Assembly: GCF_002287375.1 (NCBI RefSeq)
Contig: NZ_NPOA01000001.1
Location: 620,001-684,000 of the forward strand
Origin: Virgibacillus profundi
GTDB lineage: Bacteria; Bacillota; Bacilli; Bacillales; Amphibacillaceae
DNA: 64,000 nt
Direction of reading: 5' to 3'
This document shows, in pieces, positions 1-8,829 of this stretch; the first letter of the stretch is position 1; the number at the start of each line of letters is the position of its first letter. Both the position numbers and the translations under genes were made by a program. Below the pieces are notes generated by a model that was not told the origin of the DNA, did no database searches, and saw only the letters and a list, made by a program, of their open reading frames with translations.

Positions 1-72
1 TCGTGCTACGCACTCCGGGGTCTCACCGATGCCTTTCCTCCCGCAGGAGTCTTCGTATATTTCTTCCGCTGG
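1..72 (-). repeat. GC-rich Bacillaceae intergenic repeat, cut by window edge
   Basis: This stretch is the reverse complement of the element at 19142-19260. They share the blocks GACTCCTGCGGGAGGAAAGG, CGGTGAGACCCC and GTGCGTAGCACGA. It is far richer in G+C than its surroundings. Only the part inside the window is visible. It faces the second element at 151-298, so the pair is arranged like the pair at 18945-19260. Confidence 0.75.
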
Positions 73-150
73 TATTGTGCTTGTCAACTTCAAAAGTGAT
101 TTAACACTTGATTAAATCAACAATTGCATCTACTTTTATGATGGTTGTTT

Positions 151-298
151 GGAGCGGAGGACCGTTGACTCCTGCGGGAACAAAGGTTTTCGGTGGGGCG
201 AGTAATCGCAGTCCCAGCACGTGTCTGAAGACCCCGCAGAGTGGGTTTCTCGAGGAGGCTGAAGCCGTGCCCGCGGAAAGCAACGGTCCGCAGCGGAA
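151..298 (+). repeat. GC-rich Bacillaceae intergenic repeat
   Basis: The element is bounded by AGCGGAGGAC and GTCCGCAGCGG, which form a terminal inverted repeat. It contains the blocks GACTCCTGCGGGA, CACGTGTCTGAAGACCCCGC, GAGGAGGCTGAAGCCGTGCC and CGCGGAAAGC, shared with 18945-19062 and in part with 19142-19260. ORFs across it on both strands are judged non-coding. The remaining bases between 299 and 407 hold no gene that I can support. Confidence 0.75.
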
Positions 299-407
299 AA
301 TAATCAAGCGCATACGTCGGCTTTTACATCTATGATGCCGAATAACAACAAATCTTTTGGTGGGAAGAGAAGTGTGCAGTCCCAATCTATGCGAAAATAG
401 TTTTTAT

Positions 408-2237
408 TTAAATGGATATAACTGATTCGGCTTCTCTGACCGGATCATAGTTAGCCAGGTTTAGTAATTCCTGTCTGAGTAATTCTCTGTCATAATTGTT
501 ATAGCTGGCTATAATCCTATTAATGTCCTCTAAATATAGATTTGCTGTTGTTTTTCCAACATATATTTTCGGGTAAACCTGCTTTTCATGAATTTCATTT
601 TCCTTTAGTAATTCTTCAAAAAGCTTTTCTCCTGGTCTGATTCCGGTAAATTCCAGTTCAATTTCGTCAAGAGAATAGCCGGATAGTTTTATTAGGTTTT
701 TTGCAAGATCTACAATTTTTACTGGATCACCCATGTCCAGAACAAAAATTTCCCCACCATTTGCTAATGCACCTGCTTGAATCACCAGCCTCGAAGCTTC
801 CGGTATGGTCATGAAATAGCGAACCATATCCGGATGGGTTACCGTAACAGGTCCACCCTTTTCAATTTGTTTTTTAAATAATGGAATCACACTGCCACGA
901 CTTCCTAACACATTACCAAATCGAACGGCAACAAACTTTGTATTACTATGGTTATTCATATCCTGAACAACCATTTCTGCAAGCCTTTTTGATGCCCCCA
1001 TCACACTTGTTGGATTAACGGCTTTATCAGTTGAAACCATGACAAATGTTTTCACATTGTTCCAGCTGGCAGCTTTTGCGACATTCATTGTTCCAATAAT
1101 ATTATTTTTGACTGCTTCTTCCGGATTCTTTTCCATTAATGGCACATGTTTATGTGCTGCTGCATGATAAACAACATCGGGATTATATTTATTCATGATT
1201 ATCATCATTTTCTTTTCATCCTTGACATCAGCTATTTCTGTAATCAATTCGATTGGTCTATGACTGAATCTTTCTTTCAATTCCATTTCAATCGTATAGA
1301 TACTGTTCTCACCATGTCCTAGTAGAATTAGCTGCCTCGGATTAAATTGGGAGATTTGCCGTGATATTTCAGAACCTATAGAGCCGCCTGCCCCTGTTAC
1401 AAGTACTGTTTTTCGGCTAATATAATCTGCGATGCTTTCTATATCCATATCAATTGGGTCTCTGCCAAGGAGATCTTCAACCTGAACATCACGAAATTGA
1501 CTCACTGAAATTTTCCCTGTTATTAAATCCTCCAATAATGGCAGTATTTTTGTCTCGGCCTTTGTCTTTGCACATTCCTGAAATATCGTGTTTAATTCCT
1601 TTTTACTTAGGGAGGGAATGGAAATAATAATATTATCTATGTTAAACTCCTTCACTACCTTTTCAATATCCTTTACCCCACCCTGTACAGGGAGTCCTAA
1701 AATATCGAGCTGGTGTTTTTTCACATCATCATCGATAAAGGCAACGGGTAAAAGATTTCCTTCATTATTTTTTAATGTTTGCCTTGCAACCATTGCTCCT
1801 GCCGACCCAGCACCGACAATTAATGTTCGTATTTTATTTTTGGAATTATTCATGATGGAATCACGGTACATCCTCCAAACAAATCGTGAACCCCCTATTA
1901 AAAACATATGAAGCATCCCGGTCACAGCAAGCAATCGATATTGTATTTCATTTAATGCCAGCAACTGGAGAACTGCTGCACAAAGAATAGAGAATGATAC
2001 CACTTTAAAAATTATTAAAAGTTCGCTAACGCTTGCATATTCCCATGCTTTTTTATATAACTTATATCTGACTGCAAAAAGATGGTGACATAGCAGAATG
2101 GTTATGGAGCTTAACAGTAGCGGCAAATTGAAAACATAAATTGTCGCATGAACGAGAAAACTGCTGATGAAAATAGCAGTTAGAACAATAGAAGAATCAA
2201 CGATAAAAAACAGGGACAGTCTTTGTTTATAGGTCAT
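408..2237 (-). CDS. epsC: NDP-sugar 4,6-dehydratase/epimerase of the EpsC/CapD/PglF type
   Basis: This 609-residue membrane-anchored enzyme should modify a UDP-N-acetyl sugar for exopolysaccharide synthesis. It has four hydrophobic segments in the first 120 residues. A CoA-binding-like Rossmann fold begins near residue 138 (LIVGAGSAGAMVARQ). The short-chain dehydrogenase domain starts near residue 284 (LVTGAGGSIGSEISRQI) and contains KHVPLMEKNP and VSTDKAVNPTSVMGASKR. The length is normal for the family. GGAGG lies just before the ATG. It is the third gene after epsA and epsB, in the B. subtilis eps order. Sugar specificity cannot be read from the sequence. Confidence 0.88.
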   Translation of the reverse strand: MTYKQRLSLFFIVDSSIVLTAIFISSFLVHATIYVFNLPLLLSSITILLCHHLFAVRYKLYKKAWEYASVSELLIIFKVVSFSILCAAVLQLLALNEIQYRLLAVTGMLHMFLIGGSRFVWRMYRDSIMNNSKNKIRTLIVGAGSAGAMVARQTLKNNEGNLLPVAFIDDDVKKHQLDILGLPVQGGVKDIEKVVKEFNIDNIIISIPSLSKKELNTIFQECAKTKAETKILPLLEDLITGKISVSQFRDVQVEDLLGRDPIDMDIESIADYISRKTVLVTGAGGSIGSEISRQISQFNPRQLILLGHGENSIYTIEMELKERFSHRPIELITEIADVKDEKKMMIIMNKYNPDVVYHAAAHKHVPLMEKNPEEAVKNNIIGTMNVAKAASWNNVKTFVMVSTDKAVNPTSVMGASKRLAEMVVQDMNNHSNTKFVAVRFGNVLGSRGSVIPLFKKQIEKGGPVTVTHPDMVRYFMTIPEASRLVIQAGALANGGEIFVLDMGDPVKIVDLAKNLIKLSGYSLDEIELEFTGIRPGEKLFEELLKENEIHEKQVYPKIYVGKTTANLYLEDINRIIASYNNYDRELLRQELLNLANYDPVREAESVISI

Positions 2238-2456
2238 TTACTTCCTCCTTTCCTGAAGGGTAAATTTATTGTAGATTGCATTATTATGTAAATTACATGG
2301 GCATCCAACCCATCCTCACACCACACTATCGACGACAAGCGTCTAAGGTTTAATTAGAACCCACAGCATGACCGAGTGCCTGCATCGATAACGGCAAGTA
2401 GGCATCACCAAAATTATTAAATTCTTAATAACGAACATTTAAGCTAAAATTTTTTC
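2238..2456. other. epsB-epsC intergenic gap with a degenerate SinR-like palindrome
   Basis: A 219-bp gap interrupts the otherwise compact operon. ATTCTTAATAACGAAC at 2421-2436 differs by two bases from the palindrome at 3901-3916. Around 2326-2345, CGACGACAAGC recurs at 6906, next to the repeat at 6926-7015, so part of this gap may be a repeat remnant. No gene is visible. Confidence 0.45.
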
Positions 2457-3119
2457 TTACTTTTCATTCATAATTGTTCCAACTAGTTTTGATTTGGAGA
2501 GCGCCAGTATTTTTCTTGCTTCCACTGCTTTTTCTATGCTTGTTTTTCCACGGCTTACAACTAAAACTACTCCATCACATTGATTTGCCAGTACCCGTGT
2601 TTCCGTGGATTTCAATACAGTCGGCGAATCAATGAGGACAATGTCATATTCTTTCGTCACTTCAGTTAACAGATTTTCCATCGTATCACTGCCTAAAAGC
2701 TCTGCAGGATTATGCGATGATGTTGAACCACTAGGTAAAATATCCAATTTTCCAATTCCCGGTTTGCAAATCACTTCTTCAAGTGTCGCTTTATATGTGA
2801 GTACATCTGTTAAACCTGTTTCATTTTGCACTTTAAATATACGGTGAATCGCCGGTTCCCTTATGCTGGCGTCAATTAACAATACTCTTTCCTTTTGTCC
2901 AGCCATCGATACTGCTAAATTGGCAGTGGTCGTTGATTTTCCTTCCCTTTTGCCTGGTGAAGTTACTAGGATAACTTTATTTTGATTCTCCGCAGTTAAA
3001 AATGTAATATTCGTTCGTATTGTTCGAAATTGATCAGAAATGATGGAATCGGGATTGGAATAGGTGACAAGATGTCTTTTTTTCAAGGCATGCCCATGAC
3101 TTTTTTTATTTAAGGTCAA
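2457..3119 (-). CDS. epsB: CpsD/CapB-family tyrosine kinase, EpsB-like
   Basis: This is a cytoplasmic P-loop ATPase of the bacterial tyrosine-kinase family. It works with a Wzz-type membrane partner in polysaccharide assembly. Visible features are the Walker A segment VTSPGKREGKSTTTANLAVS, Walker A' LLIDASIREP and Walker B IVLIDSPTVLKS. I place the start at TTG 3119, eight bases after AAGGGG, giving 220 residues. A GTG at 3128 is possible but sits on the ribosome binding site. The gene overlaps the end of epsA, which implies translational coupling. The C-terminus ends in LVGTIMNEK with no tyrosine cluster, which is unusual. Confidence 0.85.
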   Translation of the reverse strand: MTLNKKSHGHALKKRHLVTYSNPDSIISDQFRTIRTNITFLTAENQNKVILVTSPGKREGKSTTTANLAVSMAGQKERVLLIDASIREPAIHRIFKVQNETGLTDVLTYKATLEEVICKPGIGKLDILPSGSTSSHNPAELLGSDTMENLLTEVTKEYDIVLIDSPTVLKSTETRVLANQCDGVVLVVSRGKTSIEKAVEARKILALSKSKLVGTIMNEK

Positions 3120-3846
3120 CAGTTTCACCCCTTAACTCAACATCTTTTTGTTTACTTTTTTTAACCGCTAACTTTTTCCTATTCATGTTTGAAACTACCC
3201 CGAGAACCGGAACACCTAAAATCTCTTCCAATTCACTCTCTTTTCTAATCTTTCCATCCAAAGAGTCCAACAGGAAGACAAGACCAATTCCGGTGATAAG
3301 TCCAAAAACCCCTCCAATAAGCAGCAGTTTATTTTGATTACCCCCATTGATTGGATATGGATTTTCCACAGCCGCTGACAGTAATTGAACTTCCTTAAAA
3401 TCTAATATGTTTGCAATCTCCGTTTTATAGACGCTGGCAGTTGTATTGGCAATTGCAGCTGCCAGCGCTGGATCACTATCCGTTACTGAGATCATTATCA
3501 CTTGGGATTCTTCCAGCCTCTGAACTTCTATTTGACCTGCAATCCCACTCGCTGATTTTGATAACTGCAATTCTTCGATGACCCGATTCAAAATTATTGG
3601 ATCTTTAATCATAACCATCAGAGTACTCATGGACTCCCCTTCTGAGCCTACAACAATTCTCGTTGAAGTCTGATAAAGTGGTGTTGTATTATTAAGGCCG
3701 CTATAATAATGTGCACCAACCATTGCAAAGATTGTAACAACAATTATGATCCAAAAACGTCTTTTAATGACATCAAAAAAATCTTTTAAATTAATTTCTT
3801 TTACATGATTTTTTTCAAAAAATTGCTGCTGGTTATCTTTACCCAT
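3106..3846 (-). CDS. epsA: Wzz-type chain-length determinant and kinase activator, EpsA-like
   Basis: This membrane protein should set polysaccharide chain length and activate the EpsB-like kinase. A cytoplasmic N-terminus contains EINLKDFFDVIKRRFWIIIV, the usual Wzz start. It is followed by a first membrane segment (about residues 34-50), an extracytoplasmic domain, and a second membrane segment near residue 175 (LLLIGGVFGLITGIGLVFLL). The cytoplasmic tail is expected to contact the kinase. ATG 3846, with AAAGGTGG upstream, is preferred over GTG 3855, which overlaps that site. The gene is first in the operon, and two SinR-like palindromes lie in its leader and promoter. Confidence 0.88.
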   Translation of the reverse strand: MGKDNQQQFFEKNHVKEINLKDFFDVIKRRFWIIIVVTIFAMVGAHYYSGLNNTTPLYQTSTRIVVGSEGESMSTLMVMIKDPIILNRVIEELQLSKSASGIAGQIEVQRLEESQVIMISVTDSDPALAAAIANTTASVYKTEIANILDFKEVQLLSAAVENPYPINGGNQNKLLLIGGVFGLITGIGLVFLLDSLDGKIRKESELEEILGVPVLGVVSNMNRKKLAVKKSKQKDVELRGETVDLK

Positions 3847-3900
3847 AAGGACCACCTTTATTTAAGTATTTAATTATCTGTATTCAGACTTCATGAATTT

Positions 3901-3916
3901 ATTCTTTATAAAGAAC
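3901..3916. promoter_or_regulatory. SinR-like operator in the eps leader
   Basis: ATTCTTTATAAAGAAC is two inverted copies of GTTCTTT (one with a single mismatch) separated by AT. The known B. subtilis SinR half-site is GTTCTYT. It lies 54 bp upstream of the epsA start. Assignment to SinR is inference, because no sinR gene is in the window. Confidence 0.6.
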
Positions 3917-3978
3917 AATTAAGGCAAAAAAAATCCTTTACTCATTTTCTATTAATTTGTATCGGAAATTACTTTGTT

Positions 3979-4014
3979 ATTATACAGTTTAGTTCTTTAT
4001 AAAGAACATGTCAA
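3979..4014 (-). promoter_or_regulatory. eps promoter with SinR-like operator in the spacer
   Basis: On the minus strand, TTGACA (4014-4009) is followed by a 17-bp spacer and TAAACT (3991-3986). The perfect 16-bp palindrome GTTCTTTATAAAGAAC (3992-4007) fills the spacer, where a bound repressor would block RNA polymerase. A TATAAT at 3984-3979 is too far from the TTGACA (24 bp) to pair with it, but could be used with a weaker -35. Confidence 0.65.
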
Positions 4015-4022
4015 TAGATAAT

Positions 4023-4582
4023 TTAAATATTCTGCAATAATCTTTTTACTTTTACTTCATCTTCCATTATTTTATTAATATTTAATATAGTTGGAATAAG
4101 TGCAGTCGTTGGCCCAATCAGTGCTTTCCCTTTTTGTTCCACCCCAGAACCGAGCATGAAACGGAGCATTCGGTAAAATTTCTTTTCAATCAATGCAACG
4201 TAATATTTAGACCCATTTTTATTTATATGATCATATAAAATATGTGAAAAGATTTGGAAATATCCCTGGCGCTGATAATCCTTATGAATACACACTTTAT
4301 CTATTTCCCAAATTTGCTTTTGATGTAAGCGAATTTCATTGTACCTAGAGAATTGAAATCTCCCCTCTACAGTACTGTTGGGGTTTTTCGAATTATATGG
4401 TATAAATTCAATGGTTCCAATTACTTTTTTCCTTTTATAAAAGCCTTTTCTATGTAATAGCAGATTATATCTTATCCCATCTCTGCATATGGATCATTTT
4501 CCCATCTATATATTTCACAAAAGTACTCCCATGTATTTTCGAACTGTTTTTGCTGGCGTTTTGTTTGGACAACCTCATACAT
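4023..4582 (-). pseudogene. Frameshifted GNAT-type acetyltransferase
   Basis: The start at ATG 4582 has GGGAGG nine bases upstream and opens MYEVVQTKRQQKQFENTWEY. That frame meets a stop at 4472-4474. A second frame carries on without a gap, through GIRYNLLLHRKGFYKRKKVI and WEIDKVCIHKDYQRQGYF, to the stop at 4023. The last segment is the acetyl-CoA loop (consensus QxxGxG/A) of GNAT enzymes. The switch between frames fits loss of one base near 4475-4485. The gene lies upstream of epsA in the same orientation. A sequencing error would give the same picture. Confidence 0.7.
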
Positions 4583-4924
4583 TAGATATAACCTCCCAAT
4601 TTCATAGTCATACTTAATCCAGTTTGCCAGAGGCTGAAGCCGGGGGCGCGAACGAAGTGCAGTCCCAAATGATACGAAAAGAGCCCTAGGCAAAAGATAT
4701 GCAGCAGACAGATAAAATATTTGTTTCTTTTAAGAAATGGTTGTTCCTTATTGAGAACATATTTATATAGTACCTCAACACTCATGTTTTATCAAGCTTA
4801 TTTTTAAAATTCTGTGTTTATTTTTTAAAAGCCTTTCTTACTCTCCCAAGCTAATCATTGGACGAGCCTATCTAAAAACCGTATCATTTCTTACTAAGCA
4901 AATATTTCCGAGGAGTGAAGCATT
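4583..4924. other. Intergenic region with repeat fragment and a third SinR-like site
   Basis: Bases 4629-4685 carry a fragment of the GC-rich repeat family (GAGGCTGAAGCC, then GTGCAGTCCCAA, also seen near 375). GTTCCTTATTGAGAAC at 4743-4758 is a degenerate match to the palindrome in the eps promoter and may control the acetyltransferase remnant. The short ORFs here run through repeat sequence and are not supported. Confidence 0.5.
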
Positions 4925-5941
4925 TTGACATCCCATAAAGAAAAAAAGTTCAATAATATTCCATTATCTGTACTGGATCTTGCCCCTATAAATGAAGGAA
5001 GCAATCCGAGTGAGTCATTTAAAGATAGTGTAGAGCTTGCTCAGCATGTTGAAAGATTAGGATTTCACCGGTATTGGCTGGCCGAACATCATAATATGCC
5101 TGGCATTGCCAGTTCTGCAACTTCGGTTATTATGGGACATATTGCAAGTAAGACAAACCATATGCGAATTGGTGCAGGTGGGGTTATGCTGCCAAACCAC
5201 GCAACACTTGTAATTGCCGAGCAATTTGGCACACTGGAATCCCTCTTCCCTGGTAGAATAGATCTTGGTTTGGGTAGGGCACCAGGAAGTGATCAGGCGA
5301 CGGCTTACGCCTTGCGCAGAACATTAAATATGAGTGTAGAAGATTTTCCAAATCAGGTAAATGAACTGCAGGATTATTTTTCAGATGAACCAGTATCACG
5401 TGTGAAAGCAGTTCCCGGACAGGGACTTGATATCCCAATTTGGCTGCTTGGATCAAGTGACTTCAGTGCAAGACTTGCAGCACAGAAGGGATTGTCTTTC
5501 TCTTTTGCCAGTCATTTTGCACCTGCATACACCGTCCCGGCATTAAAACTTTACAGGGATAATTTTAAAGCTTCAAAGGAACTTGAAAAGCCCTATGCCA
5601 TGGTTGGAATCAATGTAATAGCAGCTGATACTGATGAACAGGCACAATATTTAGCTACATCTTTAAAACAACAGTTTTTGAACATACGCAGGGGAAATGC
5701 AATAAAGCTTCAGCCACCTGTAGATAACCTCAGTGATCTATGGTCACCACCAGAGCTTGATGCACTTAAAGATACACTCGATCCACGTACAACGATTATC
5801 GGAAGCCCTGATACGGTTAAACGAGGACTTGAAAAGTTCCAAGAGGAAACTCAAGCTGATGAAATGATAATTAGTGCACAGATCTTTGATCAGAAAGCCC
5901 GGTTAAGGTCATTTGAAATTATTTCGGAGTTAATGGATTAA
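4925..5941 (+). CDS. Luciferase-like (LLM class) flavin-dependent oxidoreductase, YceB/YhbW-like
   Basis: This 338-residue cytoplasmic protein has the bacterial luciferase-like TIM-barrel fold, which uses reduced FMN or F420. Family hallmarks are [13 protein letters not shown] near the start, [29 protein letters not shown] and [13 protein letters not shown]. Most Bacillus relatives are annotated by similarity only, so the substrate is unknown. The start is TTG at 4925, with GAGGAG nine bases upstream; no in-frame ATG nearby has a comparable site. It is transcribed alone and shares a hairpin terminator with the convergent channel gene. Confidence 0.85.
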   Translation: MTSHKEKKFNNIPLSVLDLAPINEGSNPSESFKDSVELAQHVERLGFHRYWLAEHHNMPGIASSATSVIMGHIASKTNHMRIGAGGVMLPNHATLVIAEQFGTLESLFPGRIDLGLGRAPGSDQATAYALRRTLNMSVEDFPNQVNELQDYFSDEPVSRVKAVPGQGLDIPIWLLGSSDFSARLAAQKGLSFSFASHFAPAYTVPALKLYRDNFKASKELEKPYAMVGINVIAADTDEQAQYLATSLKQQFLNIRRGNAIKLQPPVDNLSDLWSPPELDALKDTLDPRTTIIGSPDTVKRGLEKFQEETQADEMIISAQIFDQKARLRSFEIISELMD

Positions 5942-5988
5942 AGAAGTTTATGAAGTTGGGCAGATATATTTGTAATGCCAATTTCACA

Positions 5989-6033
5989 GAAAAACTGCCT
6001 CAAAAGGAATTTAGCTTCCTGAGGCAGTTTTTA
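5989..6033. terminator. Bidirectional intrinsic terminator
   Basis: The stem AAACTGCCTCA / TGAGGCAGTTT is extended by AGGAA/TTCCT, with T tracts on both strands. It lies between two convergent genes. Confidence 0.85.
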
Positions 6034-6819
6034 TTCTGCTTTATTTTCCAATATTTTTTTAATAGCCTGCAATTCCTGCTGCACTTCGGCTAACTTAATA
6101 TCGGTTGGAGATGGTGTTTCTTCACGGTTTGCCTCTTCCACATTGTTAACGATGACACCAACAAATAAGTTAACAATAACAAATGAGCCTATTAGAATGA
6201 AGGTAACAAAATACCACCAGGAGGAAGGAGCCTCTGCTAAAATCGGTCTCATTACACCACTGGCCCATGACTCCAAAGTTATTACTTGAAAAAGAGATAG
6301 TAACGAATCATGCAGGGTTCCAAAATATTCAGGAGCAATTGATTGGAACATCATAGTTCCTATTACACCATACACATAAAAGAACAATCCAAGTAATAAT
6401 AGAATGGTTCCCATCGATGGGATCGTTAATAATAGGGCATTCACTATTTTCTTTAGTGATGGAATAATAGAAATCGCACGTAGCACACGGAGAACTCTGA
6501 GAATCCTCAGGACAGTCACATAATAAGACCCTACTAATAGATGACCGCTTGCAACGATAATAAAATCAAATATACTCCAAGGATCTTTGAAAAAGGCTCC
6601 TATTGATTTGCTTCCTAATAATCTAATAATAATCTCTACTGTAAATATCCAAAGCAAAACCTGATCAGCTATGTAGATCCACTTGGAGAAATTTTCAGCA
6701 AAAAAAGAATAGGTTTCTAACCCTACTAAAATCGCATTAATTATTATTAAACCGATAATCACATTCATAAATAATGGATGTTCCGAAATTATGGCACATT
6801 TCTTTCTAAAACTGTTCAT
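6031..6819 (-). CDS. Voltage-gated sodium channel, NaChBac family
   Basis: This 262-residue six-helix channel subunit should tetramerise. The S4 voltage sensor shows arginines every third residue (R105, R108, R111, R114). The pore filter is TLESWAS (181-187), the same as in NaChBac of alkaliphilic Bacillus. The S6 segment is rich in FVIVNLFVGVIVNNV. A C-terminal heptad-like stretch (about 240-260) fits the coiled coil that holds such tetramers together. In alkaliphiles this type of channel is linked to Na+ entry, motility and pH homeostasis, which fits the Mrp antiporter nearby. The start is ATG 6819. Confidence 0.92.
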   Translation of the reverse strand: MNSFRKKCAIISEHPLFMNVIIGLIIINAILVGLETYSFFAENFSKWIYIADQVLLWIFTVEIIIRLLGSKSIGAFFKDPWSIFDFIIVASGHLLVGSYYVTVLRILRVLRVLRAISIIPSLKKIVNALLLTIPSMGTILLLLGLFFYVYGVIGTMMFQSIAPEYFGTLHDSLLSLFQVITLESWASGVMRPILAEAPSSWWYFVTFILIGSFVIVNLFVGVIVNNVEEANREETPSPTDIKLAEVQQELQAIKKILENKAE

Positions 6820-6925
6820 AAATTATGTTATCCTCCTCCCTTATTATTTTACTTGTTTTTTGGGTGACTGTCACTTACGTTTTTTTCTCATATTTTACAG
6901 TATTCGACGACAAGCTTAGATGAAG

Positions 6926-7015
6926 TTTAGAAAACTTGGCGTTTGCCAAGCCTTTGGGCAAATGCCTTAGTTGCACTTATGCAGTAGGGAAGTATTATAT
7001 ACTTTCCTAACTGCC
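6926..7015 (+). repeat. About 90-bp intergenic repeat, second copy inverted at 44815-44900
   Basis: Shared blocks are TTTAGAAAACTTGGC, ATGCCTTAGTTGC, CTTATGCAG, ATATACTTTC and ACTGCC, in the same order once the second copy is reversed. GGCGTTTGCC and similar internal dyads suggest a folded transcript. It is not an insertion sequence. Confidence 0.65.
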
Positions 7016-7049
7016 AAAAAATCCACAATCAATTTTGATCGTGGATTTC
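7016..7049 (-). terminator. Intrinsic terminator of the P450 gene
   Basis: The stem AAATCCACGATCAA / TTGATTGTGGATTT is followed by a T run on the minus strand, directly after the P450 stop codon. Confidence 0.85.
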
Positions 7050-7050
7050 A

Positions 7051-8307
7051 TTATTTCCTCCGTACATTTTTTATAACAAACCTGCTTTTCGGTATGGATG
7101 GCATTCTTACCATGCTATAACTCAAATTCTGTTCAGGTACTTCATATTCCATATGTTTTGTTAAATATTCAAGGCTTGTTTTCATCGCTTCAATAGTTAT
7201 CCACTCACCCGCACAGCGATGTCCTTTATGGTAATCGCCACCACCCTGTGGAATAAAATCAAATGGACTCCCTTTCCAATCATGAAACCGCTCAGGCCAA
7301 AATGAATCTGGGTTTTCCCATAACTTCGGGCTATGATTTGTTCCGTAAATATCAAGCAGCACCAGTGTTCCTTTTTTAAAATTATGCTCTTTCCATGTAA
7401 AATTCCGACGTACCCTTGCACCCAAAAATGGCCCAAATGGATAAAATCGGCGAACCTCCTGAACAAACATTTGAACATAATTATCAGCATCTGGCTGCAG
7501 CTTTCCATGTGTTTCAGGATGTTGATGCAAAGCAAGAGCTCCAAATGTTATATACCTGCCAATTGCTACTATCGGCCGCAATATATTAAGAAGCTCAACA
7601 GCAGCAGTTTTAACACTCAGTAATTTTCCGTTTAAATCCTCATGCCATGCAATTTTGTATAAAGCTGTATTTTCATCTGCAGACATTTTCCCTGTTCGAA
7701 ACTTTGTAATGACATATTCAATCCATCTTTCGGATCGGTTACGTGCAAGTCTTCCTTGCCAGTGTCTCGGACCAGCTGCTCCAAATGCATCAATCATCGC
7801 CGAAAAGTCCTTTGTACGCCGTGTTAACTCCTTCGCCCATAATGGAACTCCTGCAAAGTGACAGGCTACCTGGCACATGATCAATTCCGCTTCTTCAAAA
7901 AGGATGACCTTGTCCATCTTTTCCCACTTATCAATAGCCATCTCCCATTGTTCAATGGTCAAATCATTTAATACGCTCAGGCTCTGTGGTGTCATGAGTG
8001 ACATGAATAGATCCTTGCGATGTTGATGTGCACTTCCATCCAGTCCCTGTACACCAGCCTCTCCAAACAATGATTCACGAATTCTGTTTGGAGCTGCACC
8101 CTTTCTTTGAAATCGTTCTGGATCATAAAAAACCTCTCCCGCTTCCTTACCACTTATACAGATCACTTTCTGACCCATCAATCTAGTTTGGAAAATATCG
8201 GAATTAAATCTGCGTACCCTATTCGGAATGAATTGATAGCCTTCTGACAATAATGAAAGACTCAGGTCCAAGCCTTCATCTCGAGGAATTTGATTAGTTG
8301 AGGTCAT
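7051..8307 (-). CDS. Fatty-acid hydroxylating cytochrome P450 peroxygenase, CYP152 family
   Basis: This 418-residue soluble heme enzyme is expected to hydroxylate (or decarboxylate) long-chain fatty acids using H2O2, like B. subtilis YbdT/P450-BSbeta. The heme-ligand cysteine is C365 in HKGHRCAGEW. The Arg-Pro pair that binds the substrate carboxylate in CYP152 enzymes is visible as R244-P245 (NILRPIVAIGRY). QGLDGSAHQHRK (88-98) is also typical. The acidic threonine of ordinary P450s is absent, as expected for a peroxygenase. AAAGGAG precedes ATG 8307. The gene is monocistronic with its own terminator. Confidence 0.92.
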   Translation of the reverse strand: MTSTNQIPRDEGLDLSLSLLSEGYQFIPNRVRRFNSDIFQTRLMGQKVICISGKEAGEVFYDPERFQRKGAAPNRIRESLFGEAGVQGLDGSAHQHRKDLFMSLMTPQSLSVLNDLTIEQWEMAIDKWEKMDKVILFEEAELIMCQVACHFAGVPLWAKELTRRTKDFSAMIDAFGAAGPRHWQGRLARNRSERWIEYVITKFRTGKMSADENTALYKIAWHEDLNGKLLSVKTAAVELLNILRPIVAIGRYITFGALALHQHPETHGKLQPDADNYVQMFVQEVRRFYPFGPFLGARVRRNFTWKEHNFKKGTLVLLDIYGTNHSPKLWENPDSFWPERFHDWKGSPFDFIPQGGGDYHKGHRCAGEWITIEAMKTSLEYLTKHMEYEVPEQNLSYSMVRMPSIPKSRFVIKNVRRK

Positions 8308-8829
8308 TTTGTTCCAGCTCCTTTTAACAACTTAAACTCCCGGTTGATTTTCCCTAGATCCAGGGAGATCAAACAATTAGCGGTCTGTTTCTTCCGTGAT
8401 TTTAAATCCGTGATACATATTTAGCGATTGCACGCTTAAACCTAATCAACGCAAAAAATTTCGTGATGTATTCAGCCAGTTCCGGCTGTGATTTTCATTG
8501 TTCATATGTTTTACAACAAACCTATATCTATTAATTTTACCTTGTTTTGATAAAATTATTCTGGGTTTGTAAACGCTCCTTTTTGGTTATTACAGGGTCA
8601 TTTAAAGTAAATTTTTTAACAACAAAGCTTCAATATATTTTAGAATATTTAAATATAGTGATATAATTTATGTATAAGTCTGTTCCTGAACCCCCTAATA
8701 GAAAACATTTCATCGCCCTATCTAGTAAACTTTTTTCTTAATCTACTTAAGTTCGACAAAATAATTCATATACTTATAGTTGAAGCTACTCATTTTTTAT
8801 TACGTTATCAAAAGTAAAGGAGGTTTTAG
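8308..8829. other. 522-bp intergenic region without a recognised gene
   Basis: This A+T-rich stretch separates the divergent P450 gene and the DUF1538 operon and must hold both promoters. I could not pick a convincing -35/-10 pair. Short dyads such as CTAGATCCAGGGAGATC near 8350 are not strong enough to call operators. Confidence 0.4.

Noticed and set aside
101-385. ORFs on both strands across the GC-rich repeat
   Set aside because: The sequence is a dispersed non-coding repeat; equivalent ORFs at 18897-19295 do not keep the same frame.
3979-4014. TTGACA paired with the downstream TATAAT as eps promoter
   Set aside because: The spacing is 24 bp, too long for SigA; TAAACT at 17 bp fits better.
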